Source: JANXVV01 sp038230975 (GTDB lineage: Bacteria > Planctomycetota > Phycisphaerae > Tepidisphaerales > Tepidisphaeraceae). Taken from it: a stretch of DNA of 64,000 nucleotides. Shown piece by piece: positions 8,681 through 17,586 of the stretch. Made by a program: the position numbers and the translations under genes. Each line of letters opens with the position of its first letter. Within the stretch, counting starts at the first letter, position 1. The DNA lies in the NCBI GenBank assembly GCA_038230975.1, contig JBBRMF010000001.1, forward strand, positions 1 to 64,000, in the 5' to 3' direction. Below the pieces are notes generated by a model, which was given only the letters and a program-made list of their open reading frames with translations, did no database searches and was not told the DNA's origin.

Positions 8681-9625
8681 TTACCGAATTACTTTGCCTT
8701 CGATCCCGAGGATTTGCGAGGCAGCAGTTGAGTTTCCGAAGTTCTTAAAATCCTTGAACGTCCACACCACTTTTTTATCGCGCGTGACTTCGATGAGTTG
8801 CGGATTTTCCGGCCCCGCATGGCAGTTGCCGATCATGATGTTGCCGTTCGGCAGCACTTCCAGCATTGTCACCCAGGCGAGGGTGATGCCCGGAAGTTCG
8901 TTCTGTTCAATCGACCAAACTGTCTTGCCTTCCGGCGTTACTTCGATCACGCGATTGCCGTTCCCGCAACCGATGAGCGTGTTCCCACTGGGCAGGCGAT
9001 ACGCACTAAAGACGTGGTCGCCGTGTCCTTCGGTACCATGACCGCCAGCAGCCGGGCGGCCGGCAAGGCTCAACTTGTAGGTCCAGACTACCTTGCCGTT
9101 CTCATCATATTCTCGGACGGCTCCGTCATTTTCATGGGCGATGAGGTAGTGCCCGTTTTCCAGTTTGCGCACCAGCCGGGTATCGCTGTGGGTGTTGGGC
9201 TTCTCGACGATGAGCGGAAATTCCTTGACGATTTTGTCGTCTTTGTCGACTTCGATGATCCGGGCATTGCCAGATTCACTCACCATCGTGTTGCCGTTCT
9301 CCAGCCGTTGAAACGCATGGATCTGAATGCCGCGCTTGGGATCGGTCGGCTTGGAGATATGCGTCCACACCACCTTCTTCTCCGGTGTGATTTCTTCGAT
9401 CTTCGTGTCGCTCATGTGCGCCAGGATGTTGCCGTTCGGCAACCGCACGATGTCGTGCGGCGTATTATTGCAAGGCACTTCCCACTCGACTTCTCCCTTG
9501 GCGTTGATGATTGCGATATGCCCACGATCGCCAGCCAGCACCTTGTAGCTCGGGCGATCTTCAGCGCGAGCATAAGTTCCGATTCCGGCGAGCAAAAGGG
9601 CGGCGGTCAGTTTGAACGGTTTCAC
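8681..9625 (-). CDS. Secreted beta-propeller protein (PQQ/ASST-like repeats)
   Basis: This 314-residue protein has a signal peptide cut after ARA (TYARA-ED, residue 21). About six repeats follow of the pattern NGN-(I/T)-(L/M)-(V/I) then VxW(T/S): for example LPNGNILAHMS, LENGNTMVSES, LENGHYLIAHE, LPSGNTLIGCG and LPNGNIMIGNC, each followed by a strand containing VVWT or EVEW. This matches the arylsulfotransferase/PQQ-like propeller fold. No catalytic residues can be assigned. The start is a GTG with AGGAG seven bases upstream. It is alone in its unit. Confidence 0.78.
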   Translation of the reverse strand: MKPFKLTAALLLAGIGTYARAEDRPSYKVLAGDRGHIAIINAKGEVEWEVPCNNTPHDIVRLPNGNILAHMSDTKIEEITPEKKVVWTHISKPTDPKRGIQIHAFQRLENGNTMVSESGNARIIEVDKDDKIVKEFPLIVEKPNTHSDTRLVRKLENGHYLIAHENDGAVREYDENGKVVWTYKLSLAGRPAAGGHGTEGHGDHVFSAYRLPSGNTLIGCGNGNRVIEVTPEGKTVWSIEQNELPGITLAWVTMLEVLPNGNIMIGNCHAGPENPQLIEVTRDKKVVWTFKDFKNFGNSTAASQILGIEGKVIR

Positions 9626-9700
9626 GGTCAGGCTCCTGGTTAAATGTGTGCTGTTGATACCGCACGACAGGCTCTGTTGTTAGCGAAGAAATGTGGAGGC

Positions 9701-9721
9701 GAATAACGAATAACGAATAAC
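9701..9721. repeat. Tandem 7-base repeat (GAATAAC x3)
   Basis: Three exact copies of GAATAAC run together, then GAAATTCGAATTC. It lies just downstream of the omega-amidase gene's 3' end on the minus strand and upstream of the propeller gene's start. Confidence 0.7.
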
Positions 9722-9732
9722 GAAATTCGAAT

Positions 9733-10509
9733 TCACGAATGAATACCCAATTTCGCGTCCCGCAATGCAGGGAATTGTTCCCGCCACGACCTTACCAGAT
9801 CAACTTCTATGTCCGCAGTAAGAATCTGCTCCCGCGCATCCGCTTCAAAAATCTGCTTCCCGTGCGGATCGAACAAAGATGTCCGACCGTCATATTTGAA
9901 ATTCGGATCAGTGCCCGCGCGATTCACACCCAGCACATACGCCTGATTTTCAATCGCCCGTGCCTGTAGTAGCCGCACCCAATGCTCGCTCCTCGCCATC
10001 GGCCAGTTGGCGACGACCACAAACATTTGCACGCCCGCGATCGCCGCCGGGCGGAACAATTCCGGAAACCGAAGGTCATAACAAATCAACGGCGAGACGC
10101 GCACGCCTTGCCATTCAAACACCGCGAACGAATCGCCCGCGACATGCTGAACATGCTCACCGGCCAGCGAGAACGGCTGACGCTTTCGATACCGAACCAA
10201 CTCCGCACCCGTTGGCCCAAACGCAACCGCCTCGTTAGCCAGTCGGCCATCGTTCGTCCTCGCCACTACACCCGCCAACACTGCGCAAGAATGCCGCACT
10301 GCCAGATCCCGACAGAACTTTTCCGAAGCGGATGAGCTTCCCGGATCTGTCGCCGTGGAATTGAAACTGAACCCCACATCAAACATTTCCGGCAGCACGA
10401 CCAATGAGTTCACCGGAACGGCAACCGATTCAAGCAGCCTCCGCACCCGCGCGTAAGTCGCCTCTCGGTTCTCCCACTGAATATCAAGTTGAATCGCGAT
10501 GACATGCAT
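9733..10509 (-). CDS. Nitrilase-superfamily hydrolase, omega-amidase-like
   Basis: This 258-residue cytosolic enzyme has the Glu-Lys-Cys triad of carbon-nitrogen hydrolases: E41 (LPEMF), K109 (RYRKRQPF) and C143 (LICYDLRFPE). The YDLRFPE context and the short length fit the omega-amidase/YafV (NIT2) branch, which hydrolyses alpha-ketoglutaramate-type amides; the exact substrate is inferred. Its ATG shares one base with the TAA of recR (TAATG), so translation is probably coupled to recR, although the functions look unrelated. Confidence 0.85.
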   Translation of the reverse strand: MHVIAIQLDIQWENREATYARVRRLLESVAVPVNSLVVLPEMFDVGFSFNSTATDPGSSSASEKFCRDLAVRHSCAVLAGVVARTNDGRLANEAVAFGPTGAELVRYRKRQPFSLAGEHVQHVAGDSFAVFEWQGVRVSPLICYDLRFPELFRPAAIAGVQMFVVVANWPMARSEHWVRLLQARAIENQAYVLGVNRAGTDPNFKYDGRTSLFDPHGKQIFEADAREQILTADIEVDLVRSWREQFPALRDAKLGIHS

Positions 10510-11111
10510 TACATTTTCTGCCGACCCGAAATCGCATCCGCCAGAATATTGCGATTCGCAAACTCAATGCTGCTACCCGTCGGCAGCCCGCGAGCCAGTC
10601 GCGTAATTTGCACATTCGGGAATTGGCCGATCAGACTTTGCAGGTGAAGTGCCGTTCCATCCCCTTCCATCGTCGGGTTCGTACCCATGATCACTTCGCG
10701 AATCGTGCCGGTTGCCAGGCGTTTCATCAGGCCATCGATCGTCAGGTCGCCCGGCTCCATTCCCTCCAGCGGTGCGATGCGACCGAGCAGAACATGATAA
10801 ACCCCTTTGTACAAACCGGCCGCCTCCAACGACAGCAGATCTTTCGGCTGCTCCACCACGCACACCACGCTCTGATCGCGCGATGTGTCTTTGCAGACAT
10901 CGCAGGGATCTACCTCCGTCAGGTTGTAACAGATCGAGCAATGCTTAATTCGCGTCTTCACGTCGCGAATCGCATCGGCCAATTTCATCGCCTCCTCCGG
11001 CTTCTGCTTCAGCAAATGAAACGCAATCCGCTCCGCCGACCGCATCCCAATTCCAGGAAGTCGCGACAGTTGGCTCATCAGGTTTTGCAGACTCTGTGTG
11101 TAACTACTCAT
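10509..11111 (-). CDS. recR: Recombination mediator RecR
   Basis: This 200-residue protein helps RecF/RecO load RecA on gapped DNA. It has a helix-hairpin-helix (LPGIGMRSAERIA, residues 18-30), a four-cysteine zinc site (C58, C61, C70, C73), a Toprim segment beginning VCVVEQPKDLLSLE, and the GTNPTMEGDGTA motif, and it matches the usual length of about 200. I use the ATG at 11111 (MSSYTQSL); a TTG three codons earlier is possible. Downstream it overlaps the hydrolase start. dnaX and the ybaB-type gene that often precede recR are not here. Confidence 0.93.
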   Translation of the reverse strand: MSSYTQSLQNLMSQLSRLPGIGMRSAERIAFHLLKQKPEEAMKLADAIRDVKTRIKHCSICYNLTEVDPCDVCKDTSRDQSVVCVVEQPKDLLSLEAAGLYKGVYHVLLGRIAPLEGMEPGDLTIDGLMKRLATGTIREVIMGTNPTMEGDGTALHLQSLIGQFPNVQITRLARGLPTGSSIEFANRNILADAISGRQKM

Positions 11112-11169
11112 ACGGTTCAATGATACGGCAAATCAATCCGGCATTCCTCGAACGCTTCAAAATAAAACT

Positions 11170-11264
11170 TGAACGCCAAGACGCCGAGGCCGCCAAGAAA
11201 AAACCGCTGGACAGATTTCTTTCTTGGCGCTTCCCCCTTGGCGTCCTTGGCGGCTTGGCGTTCA
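11170..11264. repeat. Palindromic repeat, family E
   Basis: TGAACGCCAAGACGCCGAGG and CGCCAAGAAA are mirrored by TTTCTTGGCG and then TTGGCGTCCTTGGCGGCTTG GCGTTCA. It lies in the divergent gap between recR and pyrD. Similar CTTGGCG-rich palindromes are known to me from many planctomycete and verrucomicrobial genomes; only one copy is in this window. Confidence 0.8.
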
Positions 11265-11281
11265 CTTTCTCTTCGTCTTCC

Positions 11282-11309
11282 TTGCGTTTTACCGGCTAAC
11301 GCATACAAC
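11282..11309 (+). promoter_or_regulatory. Possible pyrD promoter, leaderless layout
   Basis: TTGCGT, a 16-base spacer and TACAAC, with the GTG start codon of pyrD eight bases after the -10 box. No Shine-Dalgarno site is present, so transcription would begin at or next to the start codon. Confidence 0.35.
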
Positions 11310-11316
11310 TTTCACC

Positions 11317-12273
11317 GTGATTGATCTCTCATTGAATTTATCTGGGCTCAAGCTTTCCAACCCCACTCTGACCTGCTCCGGCACGTGCGGCTACGCGTTT
11401 GAATACGCTGACTTCATGGACCTTTCCAAGCTCGGTGCCTTCGTCACCAAGTCGATCACCCGCGAAGAACGCGTCGGCAATGAACCGGCCCGCATCGTCG
11501 AGGTTCGTGCGGGAATGCTAAACGCCATCGGGTTGGCGAATGTCGGTCTCGATCGATTTTTAGCCGAGAAAATCCCTTTGCTGAAGAAGATGCCGTGCCC
11601 GGTAATTGCAAATGTCGCCGGTCATTCATTTGATGATTACGTCGAAACCTGTGCCGCCATGGACAGTCTTGATTGCATCGCCGCCGTCGAGTTGAACGTC
11701 TCCTGCCCGAACGTCAAAGACGGACTGACCTTCGGCACGCATCCCGGTCGATTGAAGGAACTGACCGGCATGGTCAAGAAAGTGCTGCCGCACAAACCGC
11801 TGATCGTGAAACTGTCACCAAACGTTGAAGACATCACCCAAACCGCCCGCGCCACGATTGAAGGCGGGGCCGATATTTTGTCCCTCGTGAACACCTTCAC
11901 CGCGATGGCGGTCGATATCTGGAAGAAAAAACCGCGCCTCGCCAACGTCACCGGCGGCTTGTCCGGCCCGGCGATAAAACCGATCGCGCTGCACCTGGTC
12001 AGCCGTGTCTTCCGCACGGTCGCGAAGTCCGCCGGCGTGCCGATCATCGGCATGGGCGGCGTTCAGACTTGGCAGGATGCCGTCGAATTTATATTAGCCG
12101 GCAGCAGCGCCGTCGCTATCGGCACCGCTTTGTTCGTCGACCCCGCCACACCGAATAAAATTTGCCAGGGCCTGACGGATTACCTGATCAAGATGAAGAT
12201 CGATCGATTGAGCGACTTAGTCGGCTCGCTGGAAATGCCCGGCGATCAACCGGCCAAATCGCCGTATCCGTGA
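11317..12273 (+). CDS. pyrD: Dihydroorotate dehydrogenase, class 1 (probably 1B)
   Basis: This 318-residue FMN enzyme oxidises dihydroorotate to orotate in pyrimidine synthesis. The class 1 active-site base is C130 in ELNVSCPNVKDG. The FMN phosphate site is visible at the end (VPIIGMGGVQTWQDAVEFILAGSSAVAIGTALFV). A catalytic Cys rather than Ser, and the length, fit class 1B, which normally works with a PyrK subunit; no pyrK is in the window. I chose GTG at 11317 because the longer frame reads through repeat E. A damaged second copy of its 3' end lies at 15262-15371. Confidence 0.92.
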   Translation: MIDLSLNLSGLKLSNPTLTCSGTCGYAFEYADFMDLSKLGAFVTKSITREERVGNEPARIVEVRAGMLNAIGLANVGLDRFLAEKIPLLKKMPCPVIANVAGHSFDDYVETCAAMDSLDCIAAVELNVSCPNVKDGLTFGTHPGRLKELTGMVKKVLPHKPLIVKLSPNVEDITQTARATIEGGADILSLVNTFTAMAVDIWKKKPRLANVTGGLSGPAIKPIALHLVSRVFRTVAKSAGVPIIGMGGVQTWQDAVEFILAGSSAVAIGTALFVDPATPNKICQGLTDYLIKMKIDRLSDLVGSLEMPGDQPAKSPYP

Positions 12274-12291
12274 ATTTCGTCGGAGCCGAGC

Positions 12292-12609
12292 ATGCGTGGA
12301 ATGCCGATACATTGCGTATTCGTCTTTGTGATATTCACAATCGCGGGATGCTCTAATTCCCATCCGGTCGAAAACACATACGTCAACCAAACGGAAGCAT
12401 TTGTTCGAGCCGAATTAGGAAGCCCTTACCGCGAGGCCGTCGGCCATTATGGTTCGCCTCCAATTTCTTTTACAAATCAGTTTCCCGGGGAAATCAAAAC
12501 GCTGGTATTCAAAAAATCCGGAGGAGAAATTTATATATCGTTCGAGAAACGGCCGAGTGGTTGGATCGGCATCTGTTCGTCGTGGTTGCGCGAGGGGGCC
12601 GCATTCTAA
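12292..12609 (+). CDS. Small lipoprotein, function unknown
   Basis: This 105-residue protein has a short hydrophobic leader (MRGMPIHCVFVFVIFTIAGC) ending in a lipobox (IAGC, Cys 20), so it should be lipidated. The mature part contains FVRAELGSPYREAVGHYGSP, reminiscent of small outer-membrane assembly/SmpA-like lipoproteins, but I cannot assign it. GGAG lies nine bases before the ATG. It may be co-transcribed with pyrD (18-base gap). Confidence 0.7.
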   Translation: MRGMPIHCVFVFVIFTIAGCSNSHPVENTYVNQTEAFVRAELGSPYREAVGHYGSPPISFTNQFPGEIKTLVFKKSGGEIYISFEKRPSGWIGICSSWLREGAAF

Positions 12610-12705
12610 ACGTTCGATCGTCGAGGGCGATTTAGTTCGATATCGAATTACGGATGCCCTTCGATCAAACGGTGAAAGCGCTGCATCCGCGAATGACCTC
12701 CCCCA

Positions 12706-12821
12706 CAAGCCGGAGGCGGAAGGCGCAGCCGACGCACCGGGTCTCTTTCAGTTGCAATGGCGCTCGACGAATCGAAGACGAAGAACCCGGTGCGTCGGCT
12801 AAGCCTTCCGCCTCCGGCTTG
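12706..12821. repeat. Palindromic repeat, family D
   Basis: CAAGCCGGAGGCGGAAGGCG plus CAGCCGACGCACCGGGT is mirrored by ACCCGGTGCGTCGGCT plus AAGCCTTCCGCCTCCGGCTTG in two blocks. Arms of about 38 bases flank a loop of about 40. It occupies most of the gap 12610-12924 after the lipoprotein gene. Confidence 0.88.
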
Positions 12822-12924
12822 AAAGATGATCCGTTAACATCGCAAACCATTAAACTTCCTGTGTGCTTCGTCCGATAGTTTTGAAGTGGAATGACTAGCG
12901 ATCACGATTTGAAGGGAAACCACC

Positions 12925-13449
12925 ATGCCGATGAAACCAGTGCAGGATACCCCGACCGTGACACCGGATGGCAAGCCGTTGGGGCGGCTGATCGAAGGCG
13001 TGAATATTCGATACGCCACCACGCAAATCGACGGGCGCGGCACGCTTTGCGAGATTCTGAATCCATCGTGGGGATTTCATCCGGCAGCATTTAGTTATGT
13101 GTATCAGTTCTCGATTCGGCCGGGGATGGTCAAGGGTTGGCATCAGCATCATCAGCATGATGATCGAATTTTTCTGAGCCAGGGGACGGTGAAAGTGGTG
13201 CTGTACGATTCACGGCCGGGGTCACCGACGTTTGGGATGGTCAATGAGATTTGCCGTTCGGAATTGCATCGGTCGATCATGGTCATTCCGCAATTTGTAT
13301 GGCATGCGCATCACAACATCGGCGTGAGCGATGCGCTGTTCATCAGCATGCCTTCGCGGGCGTATGATCATGCTTCGCCAGACGTGTATCGGCTGCCGTT
13401 GGAGAACGATGTGATTCCGTACAAGTTCGAGCAAAAGCTGGGCTGGTGA
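12925..13449 (+). CDS. RmlC-like cupin (dTDP-sugar epimerase-like)
   Basis: This 174-residue protein resembles dTDP-4-dehydrorhamnose 3,5-epimerase. It has the motif MVKGWHQHHQHDDRIFLSQG (residues 69-88), where the family's catalytic His sits, and later VIPQFVWHAHHNIG. Length agrees with RmlC-type cupins (about 180). It may epimerise a nucleotide sugar for surface polysaccharide, and a glycosyltransferase lies downstream, but no other rhamnose gene is present, so a different sugar is possible. The ATG follows GGGAAACCACC, a moderate ribosome site. Confidence 0.75.
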   Translation: MPMKPVQDTPTVTPDGKPLGRLIEGVNIRYATTQIDGRGTLCEILNPSWGFHPAAFSYVYQFSIRPGMVKGWHQHHQHDDRIFLSQGTVKVVLYDSRPGSPTFGMVNEICRSELHRSIMVIPQFVWHAHHNIGVSDALFISMPSRAYDHASPDVYRLPLENDVIPYKFEQKLGW

Positions 13450-13504
13450 CAATCGGTACGGAGTGCTGAGACGCATCGTCCGCACTGAGATGGAGAACTT
13501 ATTT

Positions 13505-13614
13505 GTGGCACCGGCTTCCAGCCCGTGTTGAGACTTTTGAACTTAAATCGCTGCTGAGAAACAGGTATTTGTTCCGTCCTGATCCGTTAACACGGGCTGG
13601 ACGCCCGTGCCACG
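13505..13614. repeat. Palindromic repeat, family C copy 1
   Basis: The left arm GTGGCACCGGCTTCCAGCCC GTGTT is mirrored by AACACGGGCTGGACGCCCGTGCCAC given in two blocks, around a loop of about 60 bases. The loop (ACTTAAATCGCTG, AACAGGT, TCCGTCCTGATCC) is shared with copy 2 at 22989. The edge CGAATTGAT is shared with the short copy at 25403. Confidence 0.88.
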
Positions 13615-13666
13615 AATTGATCCGCAAGCTCAATGCGAACGCCTCAGAATATTTGTGGGAGTGGCT

Positions 13667-14572
13667 GTGCCGCGCGTAACGGTTATTATTCCGACCTATC
13701 ACTGGAGCAGTGTGCTGCCGTTCAGCATCGGCAGCGTGCTGCGGCAAACGTACACCGACTGGGAATTGCTCGTCATTGGGGATGGCTGCACGGATGATTC
13801 CGAAGCCGTCGTGTCTCGGTTCCACGATGAGCGTATTCGGTGGATCAACCTGCCTGAGAATACCGGACATCAGTCCGGGCCAAACAATGAAGGACTTCGC
13901 CAGGCGCGCGGCGAGTTGATCGCCTATCTCGGGCACGATGATCTCTGGTTGCTGCGACATTTGGCGCTGGCGGTTGAGGCGATCGACGGTGGGGCGGATC
14001 TCACTTACGCGATCACCGAAATGATCGAGCCCGGCGACAAACCGCCGACGTTTGAACCGTCTGAGCTAGGCCATTATTCGCCCGATTTGTGGATCCCTCC
14101 GACCAGCGTGATGCACCGCCGCGCGCTCTCGGAAAAGGTGGGTGGTTGGAAACATTTCTGCGATGTGAGGCAAGATCCCGAGGCTGATCTTTGGGAACGG
14201 ATGCACGCGGCGGGTGGGAAACTGCAGTTCATCCCGAGGCTCACCGCCGTCAAATTCCCCGCGATCTGGAGGAAGAACGCTTACAAACTGAAGTTGTGTG
14301 ATGAGCAGTCGGCGTGGTTTGATCGCGTCGGCAACGAGTTTGAATTCGAAGCGATTGAGTTGGCTAAGATGCTGCGACCCGAAATCTCTGAAGGTCAGTC
14401 GACGCGATCGTTCCGCGAAGTGTTGGGCGAGTTCGGCCAGGAGGTAGGCACGCGGCTGAAGCAAAGACTACGGCGGTGGGGGATTCTGAAACCGGTAGAT
14501 AGGCAAGCTTTTTTGAAAGCGCGTTTGAAATTTAAAGGGGTTGAGTCAACTCTGAAGTCGCGGATGAAATGA
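13667..14572 (+). CDS. Glycosyltransferase family 2
   Basis: This 301-residue enzyme has a GT-A fold: VTVIIPTYHWSSVLPFSIGSVLRQT at the N-terminus, the first nucleotide-binding acid in IGDGCTDDS, and a DXD-like GHDD (AYLGHDDLWLL). It probably transfers a sugar from a nucleotide donor to a surface glycan. The C-terminal 80 residues are basic and helical. Several GTG codons are possible; 13667 follows GGGAG at normal spacing, while the longer frame translates repeat C (MPRID). It follows the RmlC-like gene on the same strand. Confidence 0.85.
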   Translation: MPRVTVIIPTYHWSSVLPFSIGSVLRQTYTDWELLVIGDGCTDDSEAVVSRFHDERIRWINLPENTGHQSGPNNEGLRQARGELIAYLGHDDLWLLRHLALAVEAIDGGADLTYAITEMIEPGDKPPTFEPSELGHYSPDLWIPPTSVMHRRALSEKVGGWKHFCDVRQDPEADLWERMHAAGGKLQFIPRLTAVKFPAIWRKNAYKLKLCDEQSAWFDRVGNEFEFEAIELAKMLRPEISEGQSTRSFREVLGEFGQEVGTRLKQRLRRWGILKPVDRQAFLKARLKFKGVESTLKSRMK

Positions 14573-14593
14573 CGACGACTTGGCTTTGACTGC

Positions 14594-14905
14594 TCATGAA
14601 TTTCGATTTTTGGGACCTGTCAGGTATTCACAGATTTTTTCCACGGCTTCTTCAACCGTATATGCGCGTTCAGCTTCGTGTGAGCTCTTCATGTCGCTGT
14701 GCTCCAGAAGGAATGGACACTTTCCAAATGACGATTCGATTTGAATACTTTTACCATCATTCTCACCGGTTCTCGGATCGGAAACAGCGAAATTCCAGAC
14801 CCCGTCATCGTCAATCGCCGGATTCTTGACGTAGTGCTGCATGACGTCAGCACCTGGGATGCGCTGCATTACCTTTTCGATGATTTGATCGATGTCACGG
14901 CTCAT
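14594..14905 (-). CDS. Hypothetical protein of a two-gene orphan unit
   Basis: This 103-residue acidic protein starts MSRDIDQIIEKVMQRIPGADV; I recognise no family. The central part (DDDGVWNFAVSDPRTGEN, then QIESSFGKCPFLLEH) looks like a small alpha/beta fold of the kind seen in immunity proteins, but that is only an impression. It follows the 75-residue gene at 14914 by eight bases on the same strand, so the two are probably co-expressed. The gene before it on the minus strand ends in the accessory patch with a pyrD relic. Confidence 0.6.
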   Translation of the reverse strand: MSRDIDQIIEKVMQRIPGADVMQHYVKNPAIDDDGVWNFAVSDPRTGENDGKSIQIESSFGKCPFLLEHSDMKSSHEAERAYTVEEAVEKICEYLTGPKNRNS

Positions 14906-14913
14906 CGTTTCGC

Positions 14914-15141
14914 TTATTCACTCTCCGTCACAGCTTTTCTCGAACTATCGAGCAGGTCTCGATAGTTGGGAGAAAACGGCTCCACCAGAACTTTTTCAAG
15001 TTGCGCATGCAGTCGCCACAGTACGACCTCTTCCGAATGATCGTCGCAAGGGATAACATTTTTCGAATCAAGGCCAGCGAGCCACTCAAACGAAACGAGT
15101 GCTTCGTCGCGGGTCAGTGATAATAAGACGTTATCGTTCAT
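14914..15141 (-). CDS. Small hypothetical acidic protein
   Basis: This 75-residue protein (MNDNVLLSLTRDEALVSFEW...) is predicted to be mostly helical and acidic. I recognise no family. I chose the ATG at 15141 because the 80-codon longer frame would run antisense through the broken pyrD copy. It is the first gene of the unit with the 103-residue gene. Confidence 0.5.
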   Translation of the reverse strand: MNDNVLLSLTRDEALVSFEWLAGLDSKNVIPCDDHSEEVVLWRLHAQLEKVLVEPFSPNYRDLLDSSRKAVTESE

Positions 15142-15261
15142 GGACTCGTTTGAAGTTTGCGCGGGAATATTCGTGATTTCAAATTTTTTTTGATGATCAT
15201 GAATTACGCGATCACACATCATGCCCACGGTAAGCGTGGGAAATGCCACCCGCTGAACAAG

Positions 15262-15371
15262 AGTTGCCAAGGGCTCACCGACTACCTGTTGAAGATGAAG
15301 ATTGATTACGTGACCTGGTCGGCGCGCTGGAAATGCCGGGCGATCAACCGGCGAAAGCGCCATATCCGTGA
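15262..15371 (+). pseudogene. Broken copy of the pyrD 3' end
   Basis: Translation gives CQGLTDYLLKMKID and then, after a frame change, RDLVGALEMPGDQPAKAPYP and a stop. The intact pyrD ends CQGLTDYLIKMKIDRLSDLV and GSLEMPGDQPAKSPYP. Most differences are third-position changes, plus a short deletion that shifts the frame. So this is an aged relic of a second dihydroorotate dehydrogenase gene, not a recent copy. Nothing upstream of it matches the rest of pyrD. Confidence 0.85.
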
Positions 15372-15405
15372 ATAAGCACAATCCGAACTTCCGATCTCAT
15401 TTTGA

Positions 15406-15435
15406 TTGACTTTCGCTCGCTCGCGTGAGCATAAT
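15406..15435 (+). promoter_or_regulatory. Promoter of the toxin-antitoxin operon
   Basis: TTGACT, an 18-base spacer and CATAAT. The -10 box ends six bases before the antitoxin ATG and there is no ribosome site, suggesting a leaderless transcript. The spacer holds the inverted repeat GCTCGCTCGCGTGAGC, a plausible operator for the antitoxin. Confidence 0.55.
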
Positions 15436-15441
15436 CATTCC

Positions 15442-15663
15442 ATGCCGTCCAACTCTCCAAATGTGTTAGCAGTAAAGGCGATTTTTGATGGTAAGCAGAT
15501 TCTGCTTCCAGAGGGATTGGAAACCGCGCTGCCTGGCGAAGTAATCGTCATTTTCGGGAATGTGGGAGCAGGCGCGGAGCGAGCCGCTTGGCAAGCAGCG
15601 CAACAGGCGGCTTTCGCAAAAGCGTGGGATAACGCCGAGGACGAGATTTATGACCGACTTTGA
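15442..15663 (+). CDS. Antitoxin of a type II toxin-antitoxin pair
   Basis: This 73-residue protein begins NVLAVKAIFDGKQILLPEGL, matching the short beta-strand start of AbrB/DUF2281-like antitoxins (VxAxFDGxxIxLP). An acidic helical tail (AAWQAAQQAAFAKAWDN...DEIYDRL) would wrap the toxin. Its stop overlaps the toxin start by 14 bases, the typical antitoxin-first layout. It probably neutralises the downstream toxin and represses its own promoter. Confidence 0.8.
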   Translation: MPSNSPNVLAVKAIFDGKQILLPEGLETALPGEVIVIFGNVGAGAERAAWQAAQQAAFAKAWDNAEDEIYDRL

Positions 15664-15991
15664 TGCCGGTGCCATCATCCTGGTGCGGTTCCCCTTCACG
15701 GACTTTATCGGCGATAAAAAGCGGCCGGCGGTGGTCATTAGTCCTTCCATATATTCACTTCGTTTTGGCGATGTTGTCGTGATGGCGCTGACAAGCCAAG
15801 ACCAGCACGATCCGGATCTGATGGTAAACGAATGGCGTTTGGCGGGACTTCTCAAACCCACCTGGGTAAAGCCTTTGATCGGGACAATTTCCGCGACGCT
15901 GATCGAGCGACAGCTTGGATTGATCGATGCGCGAGATCGAATAAAAATACGTCGCGCACTCGATATCGTTTTAGGAAGAGATTGGGATTAG
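15650..15991 (+). CDS. PemK/MazF-family toxin
   Basis: This 113-residue protein has the family's opening: GAIILVRFPFTDFIGDKKRPAVVIS, where the RPAVVIS strand is diagnostic. A region with ALTSQDQHDPD and a conserved LIGTISATLIERQLGLID complete the fold. By family knowledge it is an mRNA endonuclease; its cut site cannot be read from sequence. The ATG at 15650 overlaps the antitoxin gene. It sits in the accessory patch beside the pyrD relic. Confidence 0.9.
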   Translation: MTDFDAGAIILVRFPFTDFIGDKKRPAVVISPSIYSLRFGDVVVMALTSQDQHDPDLMVNEWRLAGLLKPTWVKPLIGTISATLIERQLGLIDARDRIKIRRALDIVLGRDWD

Positions 15992-16086
15992 ACTTCCCCA
16001 CAACTGACGTCTCCGGTTAAATTCCTCCGCCTCTACGAGGCTACAAGCGATGCATATCATCGCACCGGCATTCTCCACCCGTTTGA

Positions 16087-17499
<1,413 letters not shown>

Positions 17500-17500
17500 T

Positions 17501-17570
17501 GCACGGCCGGGAAGGAGCGGGGTGCGGTGTGAGAAATCACCCGCACCCCGGTCTGTGCATCGGGCCGTGC
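17501..17570 (+). terminator. Nested hairpin after eno
   Basis: GCACGGCCC-like outer arms (GCACGGCC at 17501, GGGCCGTGC at 17562) enclose an inner stem, CGGGGTGCGG with CCGCACCCCG. No U-tract follows, so it may be a stabilising 3' structure as much as a terminator. Confidence 0.55.
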
Positions 17571-17586
17571 GAGAACGAGGTTTCAG

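Noticed and set aside
13607..13666. Longer start of the glycosyltransferase
   Set aside because: The extension MPRIDPQAQ begins inside repeat C, and the dehydrogenase at 25423 shows the same MPRID for the same reason, so both are artefacts.
13499..13960. 153-codon minus-strand frame
   Set aside because: It runs through repeat C and antisense to the glycosyltransferase, with no ribosome site.
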